The notes under the pieces: generated by a model
The model's input: the letters and a program-made list of their open reading frames with translations, nothing else
Told to the model about the DNA's origin: nothing
Databases searched by the model: none
Position numbers and translations under genes: made by a program
Shown here: positions 7,616-16,830 of the stretch, piece after piece
Position numbering within the stretch: position 1 is the first letter of the stretch
How the letters are laid out: the number at the start of each line of letters is the position of its first letter
NCBI GenBank assembly: GCA_016867975.1
Contig: VGIC01000015.1
Location: 1 to 43,571 of the forward strand
DNA: 43,571 bases
Direction of reading: 5' to 3'
Origin: Betaproteobacteria bacterium
Lineage (GTDB): Bacteria > Pseudomonadota > Gammaproteobacteria > Burkholderiales > Methylophilaceae

Positions 7616-8908
7616 TTATTTCAACTGCTCATACATCAGCGCGATGATACGGTTTGCTGTTGTAGTTTTAACGCGAGTACCCTCGGTATCTACCACGGTA
7701 ACTACGGATTTTCCCTGTTCGCCATCCTCAACTTTCACGCGATACTGCTTATCCGGATTGGTTTTTTGCTTGTCGTCCGTTCCCCAAAACTTTAGGCTAT
7801 CAACCAAACTTTTTTCTTCTTTCTTGACTGCAGTTTCTGGTTCTTTCTTTTCATCATCTCCCCAGAATTTTAGCGTCTCAATCAGACCTTTCTTTTTCTT
7901 TGGGCTGTCATCAATGTCTACATCGGCATACCTCACGAAGAATACACCTGCTGATCGATTTTTGTCTTCGATGACAAAACCAATTCTATCCAGTGCCAGA
8001 CCTACACGTCGCCATGCGCGGTCGAATGGGTCATCTAGAATAAGCCTGACGCCACCATCAGACTCCTTGATGACTTCTGCGCGTTTGACTGTAACAGCTT
8101 CCGCTAGTATGGATTTAGACTTTTTCTCTTCTACGCCAAGTCTTACCATGAGTCTACGCAACAATTCAGCATCTAACTCATGATTGATAGGCTCGGATTT
8201 TTCCTCAGTTTTAGCACTAGTGCGATAGCCCGTTTCGATTTCGCCCATGTTGGTTCTGACTCTATTTTTTCCATCGTCAGGCGCGCCATTGACGGCGCGG
8301 TGCGACATATAGATCTCAGTGGTATTTTCTTGGGAACCACGTTCCAATCTGGTTCTGAACTTCTTCTTATCCGCAGCTATTCCAGATAACTTATCCAGCC
8401 ATTTGTCGAACTTTTCAGTGGCACTCAAGTTTTCTTCTTTTTTAAGCGCATCATTATCGATCCACTCGGTTTCCATAAAGCCTAACTGCGGATTTTCCAC
8501 ACGTACGGCAAATCCCATTTCGTTCCAAAAATCGCGAATGACTGGCCAAACTCTTTCTGCAGGGGCATTCACTACTAACCAGCGTTGGTTGCCTAGTTTC
8601 TCCATGCGAACACCATCAGGTGTCGTTAAAATCTTCTCTACGCCGGCTTCTTGACCTTCTTGTGCCTGGCTGTAGGTTGAGAAGCTGGTGCTACCAGGGA
8701 TAGAGTAAGCGTCGCTGACTGGGCTCGCAGTTAAATCTGGCGGCACCTCGAGTGGGCGCGATCTTCCTGCACCTTTGTAATCAGATTTGTTATCGATAAA
8801 AGGAATGCTGTCGCAAGCAGTTAAACATGTCAGCAGAAGCAGTGACAGTGCTGTAAGTTTTGCGCCTTTTAAGTCTACGCGGTTTAACATAATACTGACT
8901 TGTTTCAT
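7616..8908 (-). CDS. bamC: outer-membrane assembly lipoprotein BamC
   Basis: Accessory lipoprotein of the BAM complex that inserts beta-barrel proteins into the outer membrane. The signal ends in lipobox LTAC with lipidated C32, followed by CDSIPFIDNKSDYKGA, which is close to the conserved unstructured N-terminal segment that binds BamD. Two helix-grip domains follow (about 95-215 and 255-425), linked by a charged segment. Between residues about 335 and 390 there are two near repeats of LxxSLKFWG/ETLKFWGDD with charged linkers, a lineage-specific insertion. At 430 residues it is longer than E. coli BamC (344). A good Shine-Dalgarno (AGAGG, five bases before ATG) supports 8908. The dapA-bamC order is shared with gammaproteobacteria. 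Confidence 0.92.
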   Translation of the reverse strand: MKQVSIMLNRVDLKGAKLTALSLLLLTCLTACDSIPFIDNKSDYKGAGRSRPLEVPPDLTASPVSDAYSIPGSTSFSTYSQAQEGQEAGVEKILTTPDGVRMEKLGNQRWLVVNAPAERVWPVIRDFWNEMGFAVRVENPQLGFMETEWIDNDALKKEENLSATEKFDKWLDKLSGIAADKKKFRTRLERGSQENTTEIYMSHRAVNGAPDDGKNRVRTNMGEIETGYRTSAKTEEKSEPINHELDAELLRRLMVRLGVEEKKSKSILAEAVTVKRAEVIKESDGGVRLILDDPFDRAWRRVGLALDRIGFVIEDKNRSAGVFFVRYADVDIDDSPKKKKGLIETLKFWGDDEKKEPETAVKKEEKSLVDSLKFWGTDDKQKTNPDKQYRVKVEDGEQGKSVVTVVDTEGTRVKTTTANRIIALMYEQLK

Positions 8909-8968
8909 TCAAACCTCTTTTTTTAATTCACTCAATGCACTGCGGAACTACTTAACGAATGCTGACTT

Positions 8969-9844
8969 TCAGATGACGCCAGCCTGTTTGCAGGCGCCAC
9001 GCAAGTCATCATGAAATTGTGGCGATAAGCTTACCAAAGGCAGACGTATTCCCGATTTAATCTTGCCCATCTCGGCAAGCGTCCATTTCACGGGAATGGG
9101 ATTGGCTTCCACAAATAATTTGCGATGGAGTGCAAACAGCTTGGCGTTGATCTGGCGCGCACTGATCACATCTCCTGACATGGCAGCTACGCACATTTCA
9201 TGCATCAGTTTAGGTGCAATGTTCGCCGTTACAGAGATGACGCCATGCCCGCCTAGTAACATGAGCGCCAATCCAGTGGCATCATCTCCGCTGTAAATCG
9301 CAAAGTCTTTAGGCGCGCGTAACAGCAGATCTGTGCCACGCTCAATACTGCCCGTTGCATCCTTGATGCCCACGATGTTAGGGTGCTGAGCCAAGCGTAG
9401 CGTCGTATCATTGCTGAGATCACACCCGGTTCTGCCGGGTACGTTGTAAAGAATTTGAGGGATGTCGACTGCATCAGCGACTGCTTTGAAGTGTTGGTAC
9501 AGTCCTTCTTGTGACGGCTTGTTGTAATAGGGCGCAACGAGCAGGCAGGCATCTGCGCCGAGTTCTTTGGCTTTTTTGGTCAGAAGAATGGCCTCTTTTG
9601 TCGAGTTTGCTCCTGTACCTGCAATCACGGGAACACGCTTGTTGGCTTGCTTGACTGCGATTTCAATCAGCAGACAGTGCTCCTCGAAGTCCACAGTCGG
9701 AGATTCTCCAGTTGTGCCGACGATGACAATGCCATCCGTACCTTGATCTATATGAAAATCGATCAGTGTATTTAAAGAGGAAATATCCAATTGCCCGTCA
9801 TCAAGCATTGGGGTGACAATCGCGACTAAACTACCCTGCAACAT
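8969..9844 (-). CDS. dapA: 4-hydroxy-tetrahydrodipicolinate synthase
   Basis: Condenses pyruvate with aspartate semialdehyde at the branch to lysine and diaminopimelate, which is also a peptidoglycan building block. The TIM-barrel enzyme is 291 residues, normal length. The Schiff-base lysine is K161 in GIKDATG; T44-T45 (VGTTGES) and Y133 (LYNVPGRTG) complete the catalytic triad, and R138 binds substrate. These numbers coincide with the E. coli enzyme, which supports the ATG at 9844. It is first in a minus-strand group with bamC and the MBL protein, and is divergent from rsxA; a TAGAAT -10-like box lies about 35 bases upstream. Confidence 0.97.
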   Translation of the reverse strand: MLQGSLVAIVTPMLDDGQLDISSLNTLIDFHIDQGTDGIVIVGTTGESPTVDFEEHCLLIEIAVKQANKRVPVIAGTGANSTKEAILLTKKAKELGADACLLVAPYYNKPSQEGLYQHFKAVADAVDIPQILYNVPGRTGCDLSNDTTLRLAQHPNIVGIKDATGSIERGTDLLLRAPKDFAIYSGDDATGLALMLLGGHGVISVTANIAPKLMHEMCVAAMSGDVISARQINAKLFALHRKLFVEANPIPVKWTLAEMGKIKSGIRLPLVSLSPQFHDDLRGACKQAGVI

Positions 9845-9925
9845 AGTAAACCTAAACAGTTTTCAATGTTACATTCTAACCTAAAGTAATCACAATTTGC
9901 GCAATAAATGGCGAAGCATTCATTG

Positions 9926-9931
9926 TATAAT
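9926..9931 (+). promoter_or_regulatory. -10 box of the rsx operon promoter
   Basis: A perfect TATAAT followed by GCGCTAC, a GC-rich discriminator like those at the rRNA promoters at the end of the window. No good -35 sits at 16-18 bases, so activator dependence is possible. It implies a leader of roughly 70 bases before rsxA. Confidence 0.5.
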
Positions 9932-10010
9932 GCGCTACTTGGTTAGTATGACTTTTGACTCGACCCAATAGGGTTGGAGATGTTATTTTCGCATCTATTC
10001 TCACTCCGTG

Positions 10011-10604
10011 ATGCATATGAACTTTCACCACTACATTATGATCTTGATTGGCACGGTGCTCGTGAACAATATCGTTCTGGTCAAGATATTAGGCTTGTGT
10101 CCGTTTATGGGGGTATCCAAGAAGTTGGAGACGTCTATCGGCATGGCCGGTGCGACTGCATTTGTGCTAAGCATCGGCTCGATGACAAGTTGGGGGATTA
10201 ATCACTACTTGCTTGAGCCGAATGGTTTAGCGTATTTACGCACACTATCGTTTATTGTGATCATCGCTGGCGTCGTGCAATTTACTGAAATGGTGATGGA
10301 AAAGAACTTCCCACCGCTTTATCAGGCCTTGGGTATTTTTCTGCCATTGATTACAACCAATTGTGCCGTATTGGGTATCCCATTATTGAATGCGCAAGCA
10401 AGTCATGGCTTTTTAGAGTCGTTGATTTTTGGTATGGGTGGGGCTTTGGGTTTCTCGCTGGTACTTATTCTCTTTGCTTCCATGAGGGAGCGGTTGGAGG
10501 CGGCAGATATTCCTATGCCGCTTAAAGGATCGGCGATTGCTATGGTGACAGCATCATTGATGAGTCTGGCTTTTATGGGTTTTGCTGGGTTGGATAAATA
10601 CTAG
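10011..10604 (+). CDS. rsxA: Rnf/Rsx complex membrane subunit A
   Basis: Integral inner-membrane subunit of the Rnf (Rsx) electron-transfer complex, which couples ferredoxin/NADH electron transfer to ion movement or keeps SoxR reduced. The sequence follows E. coli RsxA closely: [22 protein letters not shown], LRTLx[17 protein letters not shown] and LMSLAFMGF. Six membrane segments are expected, with one conserved cysteine in LGLCPF and one in TTNCAV that hold an intramembrane iron-sulfur centre in this family. Possible starts are GTG 10008, ATG 10011 and ATG 10017; none has a clear Shine-Dalgarno. First gene of rsxABCDGE-nth. Confidence 0.95.
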   Translation: MHMNFHHYIMILIGTVLVNNIVLVKILGLCPFMGVSKKLETSIGMAGATAFVLSIGSMTSWGINHYLLEPNGLAYLRTLSFIVIIAGVVQFTEMVMEKNFPPLYQALGIFLPLITTNCAVLGIPLLNAQASHGFLESLIFGMGGALGFSLVLILFASMRERLEAADIPMPLKGSAIAMVTASLMSLAFMGFAGLDKY

Positions 10605-10625
10605 GGAAGCACGGAACAAGTCCAC

Positions 10626-11189
10626 ATGACCGCTATTTACATTATGTTGGGACTGGCATTGGTGCTGGGCGTGTTGTTGGGTTTCGCCGCACTTTTATTT
10701 AAGGTGGAGGGGGATCCTCTGATTGCACGTATTGATGCGATTCTGCCGCAGACGCAGTGTGGTCAGTGTGGCTATCCAGGCTGTAAACCTTATGCGACAG
10801 CGATCGCTAACGGCGAGGCAGATATCAATCAATGTCCGCCAGGTGGGGACGCAGGTGTGCGCGCTTTGGCTGAGCTCATGGGTGTTGAATATAAGCCGCT
10901 TAACGCGGAGCATGGGGCGCCTAAGCCGAAATCCGTAGCATTGATAGATGAGAATACTTGCATCGGATGTACGCTTTGCATTCAGGCCTGCCCTGTGGAT
11001 GCGATTTTGGGGGCGGCCAAGCACATGCATACGATCATTGCTTCGGAGTGTACCGGCTGTGAGCTTTGTCTTGTGCCGTGTCCAGTTGACTGCATTACGA
11101 TGCAACCAATCGCAGAAACGCCTGATAATTGGAAGTGGAAATATCCAGTGATTCCAATCAAAGCATTATCCAGTGGCGGGGTGATCTGA
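10626..11189 (+). CDS. rsxB: Rnf/Rsx complex iron-sulfur subunit B
   Basis: Electron-carrying subunit of the Rnf complex on the cytoplasmic face, anchored by one N-terminal helix (residues 3-25). Three clusters are visible: the Fe-S domain CGQCGYPGC with a distant cysteine (C45, C48, C53, C70), then two ferredoxin-type 4Fe-4S motifs, [12 protein letters not shown] (C112, C115, C118, C122) and [12 protein letters not shown] (C142, C145, C148, C152). The 187-residue length is normal for proteobacterial RsxB. It begins 21 bases after rsxA and is followed one base later by the rsxC start region. Confidence 0.96.
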   Translation: MTAIYIMLGLALVLGVLLGFAALLFKVEGDPLIARIDAILPQTQCGQCGYPGCKPYATAIANGEADINQCPPGGDAGVRALAELMGVEYKPLNAEHGAPKPKSVALIDENTCIGCTLCIQACPVDAILGAAKHMHTIIASECTGCELCLVPCPVDCITMQPIAETPDNWKWKYPVIPIKALSSGGVI

Positions 11190-11193
11190 CTTG

Positions 11194-13110
11194 ATGCATT
11201 CGATCATACAATTCGTCAGTCGATTGATTTCCAGCAAAAGGATTAAAAGCGGTATTTATCCATTCCAAGGTGGCGTGCATCCAGACGGCCGCAAGGAGGC
11301 GTCGACAGCTTCGCCTATTTCCAGATTTCCGATCCCTGATAAGCTGGTTCTGCCATTGCGTCAGCACGTTGGATATATTCCTAAGATTAGAGTCCAGGTG
11401 GGGGATTATGTCCTTAAAGGGCAGATGTTAGCCGAAGCCGAAGGCAATGTTTCTGCTGCTATCCATGCCCCGACGTCCGGTACGATTAGTCAAATCAGCG
11501 AGGAAGTCATCCCTCATCCGTCAGGTTTGCCAGATATGTGCATGACGTTAATCCCAGATGGCAAAGAGGCTTGGACTACATTAACGCCTATTGACTGGCG
11601 CAATCAGCCTAAGCATCAATTGGTCTCTAGTCTGCGTGCATCTGGTATCGTCGGTTTAGGCGGAGCGACGTTCCCTACCCATATAAAAGTGCGTGCCGAT
11701 GGGAAGTCGCATATCCACACGCTGGTGATCAACGCTGCCGAATGTGAACCTTACATTACGTGCGACGATATGTTGATGCGCGAACGAGCTGATGAAATTG
11801 TCAAGGGCATAGAGATTGTTCAGTTTTTGTTGGGGGCTGAACGATGTGTTATCGGCATTGAAGACAATAAGCCCGAGGCAATTGCCAGCATGCAAGCGGC
11901 TTGTCATGCCATGGAATATTTGTCGGTAAAGGTTGTGCCGACTTTGTACCCGAGTGGGGATGCGCGCAGGTTGATCCATCTGTTGCTTGATACAGAAATC
12001 CCGCATAATAAACGCGCTACAGACGTTGGCGTGCAGGTTTTTAATGTGGCAACGGTATTGGCAATTTATCGCTACCTTGTTTTTGGCGAACCTGCCATTA
12101 ACCGCATCGTTACGGTGACTGGGGGTGTCAATCATCCGAAAAATTTTGAAGTGCTGTTTGGTACGCCGTTGCGGACGCTGATTGATGCAGCAGGGGGCGC
12201 AAAGGAAAATGCTTCGCATTTCATTATGGGCGGCCCGATGATGGGTTTTGACCTGCCTTCGATTGACGTGCCGATCACCAAGGCCGCAAACTGTATTATT
12301 GTAGCTACTCCAGAGCTATTTCCTGAGCCGCCGTCAGCATTGCCATGTATCCGCTGCACACGTTGCGCTGATGCTTGCCCTGTTTACCTGCAGCCGCAAG
12401 AACTTTATTGGTTCTCGAAATCGGACAATTTTGAGAAGGCTCGCGATTACAATCTGTTTGATTGTATCGAATGTGGTTGTTGCAGCTATGTCTGTCCAAG
12501 TAACATTCCCTTGGTGCAATATTATCGTTACGCCAAGAGCGAAATCATCGCCACTGACCGAGCCAAGGAGGCAGCGAATCTTGCACGCGAACGTAATGAA
12601 TTCCGGCTGTCGCGTATTGAGCGTGAAAAGTTGGAGCGTGCGCAAAAACATGCGGAACGCGCCGCTGCAGGTAAGGCAGAAGCCGCTAAAGCTGAGGCGG
12701 TAAAAGCGGAACAGATTCCAGACAATAGCACGCAAAAAGCAAGTAGTACGGGAGCAGATGATGTCAAGAAAGCTGCTATCGCTGCGGCTATCGAGCGAGC
12801 AAAAGCCCTGAAGACGGCCGCTGCACAATCTGAACATGCGCCTGTCAATGCATCAAAAGAAAAACTTGAGCAAGTGGCCGCACCAGCTGTGCCTCCCAAA
12901 GCAAGCGATGATGAGAAGGTGAAGCAGGATAAGCAAGCTTTGATTGCGGCGGCAATTGAGCGTGCTAAAGCTCAGAAATTAGCTGCCAATCAGGCTGGGA
13001 ATTCGCCCATGAACACCGATAACGTCAGTCCGGCGGTGCAGGCTGAAATCAATGAAATTGATGCTATGCGTGCAAAGGCAAAAGAACTGATTGATCAGGA
13101 AAAGGCCTGA
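11194..13110 (+). CDS. rsxC: Rnf/Rsx complex subunit C
   Basis: Soluble or peripheral Rnf subunit that should bind FMN and NADH and carry two 4Fe-4S clusters. The N-terminal domain holds FQGGVHPDG and the FMN/NADH-binding part includes GLGGATFPTHIK and NAAECEPYIT. Ferredoxin motifs are CIRCTRCADACP (from C385) and CIECGCCSYVCP (from C424). After about residue 440 comes an Ala/Lys/Glu-rich tail of 200 residues with two copies of a helical unit AAIERAKA, as in long gammaproteobacterial RsxC. A TTG at 11191 precedes ATG 11194 directly; ATG is chosen. Total 638 residues. Confidence 0.94.
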   Translation: MHSIIQFVSRLISSKRIKSGIYPFQGGVHPDGRKEASTASPISRFPIPDKLVLPLRQHVGYIPKIRVQVGDYVLKGQMLAEAEGNVSAAIHAPTSGTISQISEEVIPHPSGLPDMCMTLIPDGKEAWTTLTPIDWRNQPKHQLVSSLRASGIVGLGGATFPTHIKVRADGKSHIHTLVINAAECEPYITCDDMLMRERADEIVKGIEIVQFLLGAERCVIGIEDNKPEAIASMQAACHAMEYLSVKVVPTLYPSGDARRLIHLLLDTEIPHNKRATDVGVQVFNVATVLAIYRYLVFGEPAINRIVTVTGGVNHPKNFEVLFGTPLRTLIDAAGGAKENASHFIMGGPMMGFDLPSIDVPITKAANCIIVATPELFPEPPSALPCIRCTRCADACPVYLQPQELYWFSKSDNFEKARDYNLFDCIECGCCSYVCPSNIPLVQYYRYAKSEIIATDRAKEAANLARERNEFRLSRIEREKLERAQKHAERAAAGKAEAAKAEAVKAEQIPDNSTQKASSTGADDVKKAAIAAAIERAKALKTAAAQSEHAPVNASKEKLEQVAAPAVPPKASDDEKVKQDKQALIAAAIERAKAQKLAANQAGNSPMNTDNVSPAVQAEINEIDAMRAKAKELIDQEKA

Positions 13111-13185
13111 TTAAGCTTTAGGGACCTTCGCAAAAGTCTCTTTTAATAGATGATATTTTGATTTGAAAGCATTAGGAAAAAACAC

Positions 13186-14211
13186 TTGAACCGTTCACCT
13201 TACATCAGCAACGCACCAACGGTTAGCGTCATTATGCTAAAGGTGTTGTTCGCGCTTGTGCCCGGTATTATTGCTTATACTTGGGTATATGGCGGGGGCA
13301 TTTTAGTGACATTGTCACTTGCTACGATCACCGCTGTGGCTTCTGAGGCAGCTCTGCTTAAGATTCGTCAGCGACCGATTGCACCACATTTAACGGATTT
13401 AAGCGCGGTAGTGACGGCTTGGCTACTCGCATTAGCGCTACCGACTTTGGCGCCTTGGTGGTTGGTTGTAGTTGGCACATTCTTTGCCATTGTGATTGCA
13501 AAGCAGCTTTATGGCGGTTTGGGCTACAACCCTTTTAACCCCGCGATGGTGGGATATGCAGTGCTGCTGATTTCTTTCCCAGTCATTATGACTAAATGGC
13601 CTGCCCCGTTGATTCTGGCACAGACAAAACTGGGCTTCATGGAACAGCTACAGTTGATTCTGGGCGGAGTACTCCCTGCCAATACACCGCTGGATGCCAT
13701 TACTTCAGCGACGCCACTGGATTATTTAAAAACGCAACTTATGCTGGAACATGAAATTGCCAGTATTGGTCAGGCACCGATATTTGGGGTGTTCGGTGCG
13801 CAAGGTGGGGAGATCGTCACTGGCGCATATTTGCTCGGTGGGGTGTATCTGTTGCAGCAGCGCATTATCAGCTGGCATTTGCCAACGGCATTTTTAGGAG
13901 TGCTTGCTACAATGTCTTTTGTTTTTTATGTTGCTGATTCAACGCATTTTGCTAATCCGATGTTTCATTTGATGAGTGGAGCCTCCATGCTTTGCGCATT
14001 TTTCATCATCACCGATCCAGTAAGTGGTCCTACGACACCCAAAGGTAAACTATATTTCGCTGCTGGAGTTGCTGTGCTTACTTATTTGATACGCGTTTAT
14101 GGTGGATATCCAGATGGCGTGGCTTTTGCTGTTCTGCTGATGAATATGTGCGTGCCGTTGATTGATGCACACACCCAGCCGCGCGTGTTCGGGCACAACG
14201 ATTCAAAATAA
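13186..14211 (+). CDS. rsxD: Rnf/Rsx complex membrane subunit D
   Basis: Polytopic inner-membrane subunit with a covalently bound FMN. The flavin site is DAITSATPLD, in which T176 should carry the phosphoester-linked FMN (known for RnfD/NqrB). Other matches to RsxD are IAKQLYGGLGYNPFNPAM and the closing TDPVSGPTTPKGK. The gene starts with TTG at 13186, backed by AGGA (13173-13176) and by alignment of SPYISNAPTVSVIM to the E. coli N-terminus; the first ATG would remove 16 conserved residues. A 75-base gap after rsxC is the longest in the operon and contains no clear terminator. 341 residues. Confidence 0.95.
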   Translation: MNRSPYISNAPTVSVIMLKVLFALVPGIIAYTWVYGGGILVTLSLATITAVASEAALLKIRQRPIAPHLTDLSAVVTAWLLALALPTLAPWWLVVVGTFFAIVIAKQLYGGLGYNPFNPAMVGYAVLLISFPVIMTKWPAPLILAQTKLGFMEQLQLILGGVLPANTPLDAITSATPLDYLKTQLMLEHEIASIGQAPIFGVFGAQGGEIVTGAYLLGGVYLLQQRIISWHLPTAFLGVLATMSFVFYVADSTHFANPMFHLMSGASMLCAFFIITDPVSGPTTPKGKLYFAAGVAVLTYLIRVYGGYPDGVAFAVLLMNMCVPLIDAHTQPRVFGHNDSK

Positions 14212-14216
14212 ACGCT

Positions 14217-14867
14217 ATGCCAGAAACCATCCTCAAACATGCTTCTAAGACCGCGATGACAATGCTGACCTTTGCCTTCGTCGGCACAGCGATGCTTGCT
14301 TATGTATTTGGCGTTACGCGGGCACCGATTGAAGCCAGCGAACGCGAGGCGCGGTTGGCACTTTTTAAGCAGATATTGCCGGAGCATGCTTATAACAATG
14401 AACTGCTGAACGAAACTGTAGTGATCGCACCTAATGAACTGTTAGGCAATCGCCAAGCGGTCACGGTCAACATCGCAAGGCTGAATCATCGGTTTGCAGG
14501 GGTTATTCTTGAGGCGGTCGCTCATGATGGTTATAGCGGTGATATTAAATTACTCATTGCAATCAAAGCGGATGGATCCATCAGTGGTGTGCGAGTGCTG
14601 GCGCATAAAGAAACACCTGGATTGGGAGACTATATTGACATTGCCCGTGATCGGTGGATTAAACAGTTCGATGGTGAGTCATTAAATAAAACACTAGCAG
14701 CGCAATGGCATGTGAAAAAAGATGGTGGGCAATTTGATTACATGGCGGGCGCAACCATCACCCCTCGTGCGGTCGTGAAAGCCATTCACAAGGCATTGCA
14801 GTTCTTTGAACAGCATCAGGCAATGTTATCCGCGACCCACAATAGTGAAAAATCGCTTAAGGATTGA
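14217..14867 (+). CDS. rsxG: Rnf/Rsx complex subunit G
   Basis: Membrane-anchored, periplasm-facing flavoprotein subunit. One N-terminal helix (residues 13-33) is followed by the FMN-binding domain. The flavinylation motif DYMAGAT (D174 to T180) predicts covalent FMN on T180; ApbE-type flavin transferase would be needed, and none is in the window. GHKETPGLG-like AHKETPGLGDYID is another family mark. Alanine replaces the more usual serine or threonine before GAT. 216 residues, starting five bases after rsxD. Confidence 0.94.
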   Translation: MPETILKHASKTAMTMLTFAFVGTAMLAYVFGVTRAPIEASEREARLALFKQILPEHAYNNELLNETVVIAPNELLGNRQAVTVNIARLNHRFAGVILEAVAHDGYSGDIKLLIAIKADGSISGVRVLAHKETPGLGDYIDIARDRWIKQFDGESLNKTLAAQWHVKKDGGQFDYMAGATITPRAVVKAIHKALQFFEQHQAMLSATHNSEKSLKD

Positions 14868-14875
14868 TCAAGAGC

Positions 14876-15553
14876 ATGTTTAAAGAAATCAGTATCAATG
14901 GCTTATGGAAACAAAATCCTGCCGCTGTACAGTTGCTAGGGCTATGCCCTACTTTGGCGGTGACTTCGACCGCTGTTAACGGCTTGAGTCTTGGTCTTGC
15001 TACCGCGCTGGTGATGGCGGCCGCTAATGGGGCAATATCTCCTGTGCGTAAATTCATTCCGAGTGAGATTCGCGTGCCAGTATTTATCCTAGTGATTGCT
15101 TCACTGGTGACGGTGATTGATCTGTCCATGAACGCGTTTGCTCACCCGTTGCATAAAGTGTTGGGGATATTCATCCCACTTATCGTGGTGAATTGTATTG
15201 TTTTAGCGCGGGTAGAATCCTTTGCCGCTAAGAATGATCCTTTACCGTCGATTCTGGACGGATTCATGATGGGAATTGGTTTGACATTGGTGTTGGGTCT
15301 GCTTGGCGGGGTGCGTGAGGTGTTTGGCAAAGGGACATTATTCTCAGGTCTGGATTTGGCGTTCGGTTCTGCTGCTCAACAGTTGATGATCACCGTTATC
15401 CCTGATTATCATGGGTTCTTACTGGCAATTCTCCCCCCAGGTGCATTTCTTGGTTTGGGCGCAATCATCGCGTTGCGCAACTGGATGGAAATCAGACACA
15501 GTAAGAAATCTACTGCTGTCGGTCATTCAGTCGAACCCGCTGTGAGTCACTAG
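14876..15553 (+). CDS. rsxE: Rnf/Rsx complex membrane subunit E
   Basis: Integral membrane subunit, paralogous to RsxA, with about six helices. Conserved stretches are GLWKQNPAAVQLLGLCPTLA, EIRVPVFILVIAS, LGIFIPLIVVNCIVLARVE and LPPGAFLGLG; the cysteines in LGLCP and VNCIV match the RsxA pair. A TTG at 14864 overlaps the rsxG stop, but AAGGA at 14859-14863 abuts that codon, so ATG 14876 (225 residues) is more likely. nth follows five bases after the stop. Confidence 0.94.
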   Translation: MFKEISINGLWKQNPAAVQLLGLCPTLAVTSTAVNGLSLGLATALVMAAANGAISPVRKFIPSEIRVPVFILVIASLVTVIDLSMNAFAHPLHKVLGIFIPLIVVNCIVLARVESFAAKNDPLPSILDGFMMGIGLTLVLGLLGGVREVFGKGTLFSGLDLAFGSAAQQLMITVIPDYHGFLLAILPPGAFLGLGAIIALRNWMEIRHSKKSTAVGHSVEPAVSH

Positions 15554-15558
15554 CAAGT

Positions 15559-16221
15559 ATGAATGCAGAAAAGCGCTTAAAGATATTTCAACGCTTAAGC
15601 ACTACCATACCAAATCCGACGACTGAGCTGAGTCATGCGAGTACGTTTGAACTGCTGGTGGCGGTCATTCTATCTGCGCAAGCAACAGATAAAGGCGTGA
15701 ATATTGCAACCAATAAGCTATTCAAAGTGGCGAACACGCCAGAGGCGATACTGGCGCTTGGTCTGCAAGGACTGGAATCGTATATCAAGACAATCGGTCT
15801 GTATCATGCAAAGGCTAAGCATATACTGGCAACTTGCCAGATATTGATTGCCAAACATGACTCCAAAGTCCCGAGTACTCGAGTTGCGCTTGAAGCATTA
15901 CCCGGTGTGGGACGAAAAACTGCCAATGTGATTCTTAACACTGCTTTTGGTGAGCCGACTATCGCTGTCGATACCCATCTGTTCCGGCTTGGTAATCGCA
16001 TCAAACTAGCTACGGGCAAAAATGTGTTGGAAGTGGAAGAAAAGTATCTGAAGACGATGCCAAGAGAATTTCTGCGTGATGCACATCATTTGCTTATCTT
16101 GCACGGTCGCTACGTCTGCACTGCAAAAAAGCCAAAATGTGCTGAGTGTTGTATTGAAGATTTATGCGAATATCTGGCAAAAGAATACAATGGCGGATTC
16201 AAGATTGAGTCTGGGAAATAA
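15559..16221 (+). CDS. nth: endonuclease III
   Basis: Base-excision repair glycosylase/AP lyase that removes oxidised pyrimidines. The helix-hairpin-helix LPGVGRKTAN contains catalytic K120, and D138 lies in AVDTH; both numbers coincide with E. coli Nth. The C-terminal 4Fe-4S motif C-x6-C-x2-C-x5-C is intact (CTAKKPKCAECCIEDLC). 220 residues. It is the last gene of the rsx operon, an arrangement common in proteobacteria and suggestive of a link between redox state and the cluster-bearing enzyme. Confidence 0.97.
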   Translation: MNAEKRLKIFQRLSTTIPNPTTELSHASTFELLVAVILSAQATDKGVNIATNKLFKVANTPEAILALGLQGLESYIKTIGLYHAKAKHILATCQILIAKHDSKVPSTRVALEALPGVGRKTANVILNTAFGEPTIAVDTHLFRLGNRIKLATGKNVLEVEEKYLKTMPREFLRDAHHLLILHGRYVCTAKKPKCAECCIEDLCEYLAKEYNGGFKIESGK

Positions 16222-16264
16222 TTGAGCGATTAAAGCGGTTTTTAGGATAATGCAGTAAGAGTAA

Positions 16265-16342
16265 GTGCCATGAATAGAATTCTATGGCAATAGTGAGATT
16301 TCATCTCATGGCACGTCCTTAGTTACTGCCATATTCGGCAGT
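16265..16342. repeat. four TGCCAT copies in nested inverted repeats
   Basis: TGCCAT or its complement occurs at 16266-16271 (+), 16284-16289 (-), 16308-16313 (-) and 16327-16332 (+). GTGCCATGA (16265-16273) pairs with TCATGGCAC (16306-16314); ATAGAATTCTAT (16274-16285) is a perfect 12-bp palindrome; TGAGA/TCTCA and ACTGCC/GGCAGT form further short stems. No T-run follows. The stretch lies between nth and the DUF1841 gene and may be a multi-site operator or a structured leader. Confidence 0.55.
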
Positions 16343-16389
16343 GTTGGCGTTGTTTTCAGCAGAATGCCCCCTTATGAAGATGAAATAAC

Positions 16390-16830
16390 ATGAGCCTGTA
16401 CAATCCGACGCGTGATCAAGCAAGACAATTCCTATTTGATGCATGGGCTAAATTTAGTCAGCATGCTGTGTTGACAGATTTGGAGAAGATTGCGGTTGAA
16501 GTGATGCAGATGCATCCAGAGTATCACGGCATATTAAATGCGCCAGAGCGCTATATGCAACAGCAGTATTTCCCCGAAATGGGCGAGACTAACCCTTTTC
16601 TGCATTTAAGTCTGCATCTTTCAGTGATCGAACAAATTGGAATCAATCAGCCTATCGGCATTGCCTCTATCTATCATCAGTTATGTAAGCGACATCAAGA
16701 TCAACATCAGGCGCAACATGATATTTTAGACTGCTTGGCAGAGACTATCTGGCATGCGCAGCGTAACAACATCCCTTTAGACTCGACGCATTATCTCAAG
16801 CTATTACAGGGCAGAATTCAAGGTCAGTAA
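16390..16830 (+). CDS. DUF1841 family protein
   Basis: A 146-residue soluble protein opening with MSLYNPTRDQARQFLFDAW and containing MHPEYHG and NPFLHLSLHLSVIEQI, features I recognise from the DUF1841 family found in beta- and gammaproteobacteria. It is histidine-rich (HPEYH, LHLSLHLS, YHQLCKRHQDQHQAQHD), so metal binding is conceivable, but no function is known. No signal peptide or membrane segment. Start is the ATG at 16390; the leader contains the TGCCAT repeat cluster. It appears monocistronic. Confidence 0.8.
   Translation: MSLYNPTRDQARQFLFDAWAKFSQHAVLTDLEKIAVEVMQMHPEYHGILNAPERYMQQQYFPEMGETNPFLHLSLHLSVIEQIGINQPIGIASIYHQLCKRHQDQHQAQHDILDCLAETIWHAQRNNIPLDSTHYLKLLQGRIQGQ

Noticed and set aside
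7644-8183. 179-codon plus-strand frame opposite bamC
   Set aside because: Ser/Phe-rich translation, no family resemblance, and bamC on the other strand is fully convincing.
9974-10201. 75-codon frame overlapping the rsxA start
   Set aside because: It overlaps the conserved rsxA N-terminus in another frame and looks like nothing known.
11656-12219. 187-codon minus-strand frame inside rsxC
   Set aside because: Shadow of a conserved gene; no ribosome site or domain.
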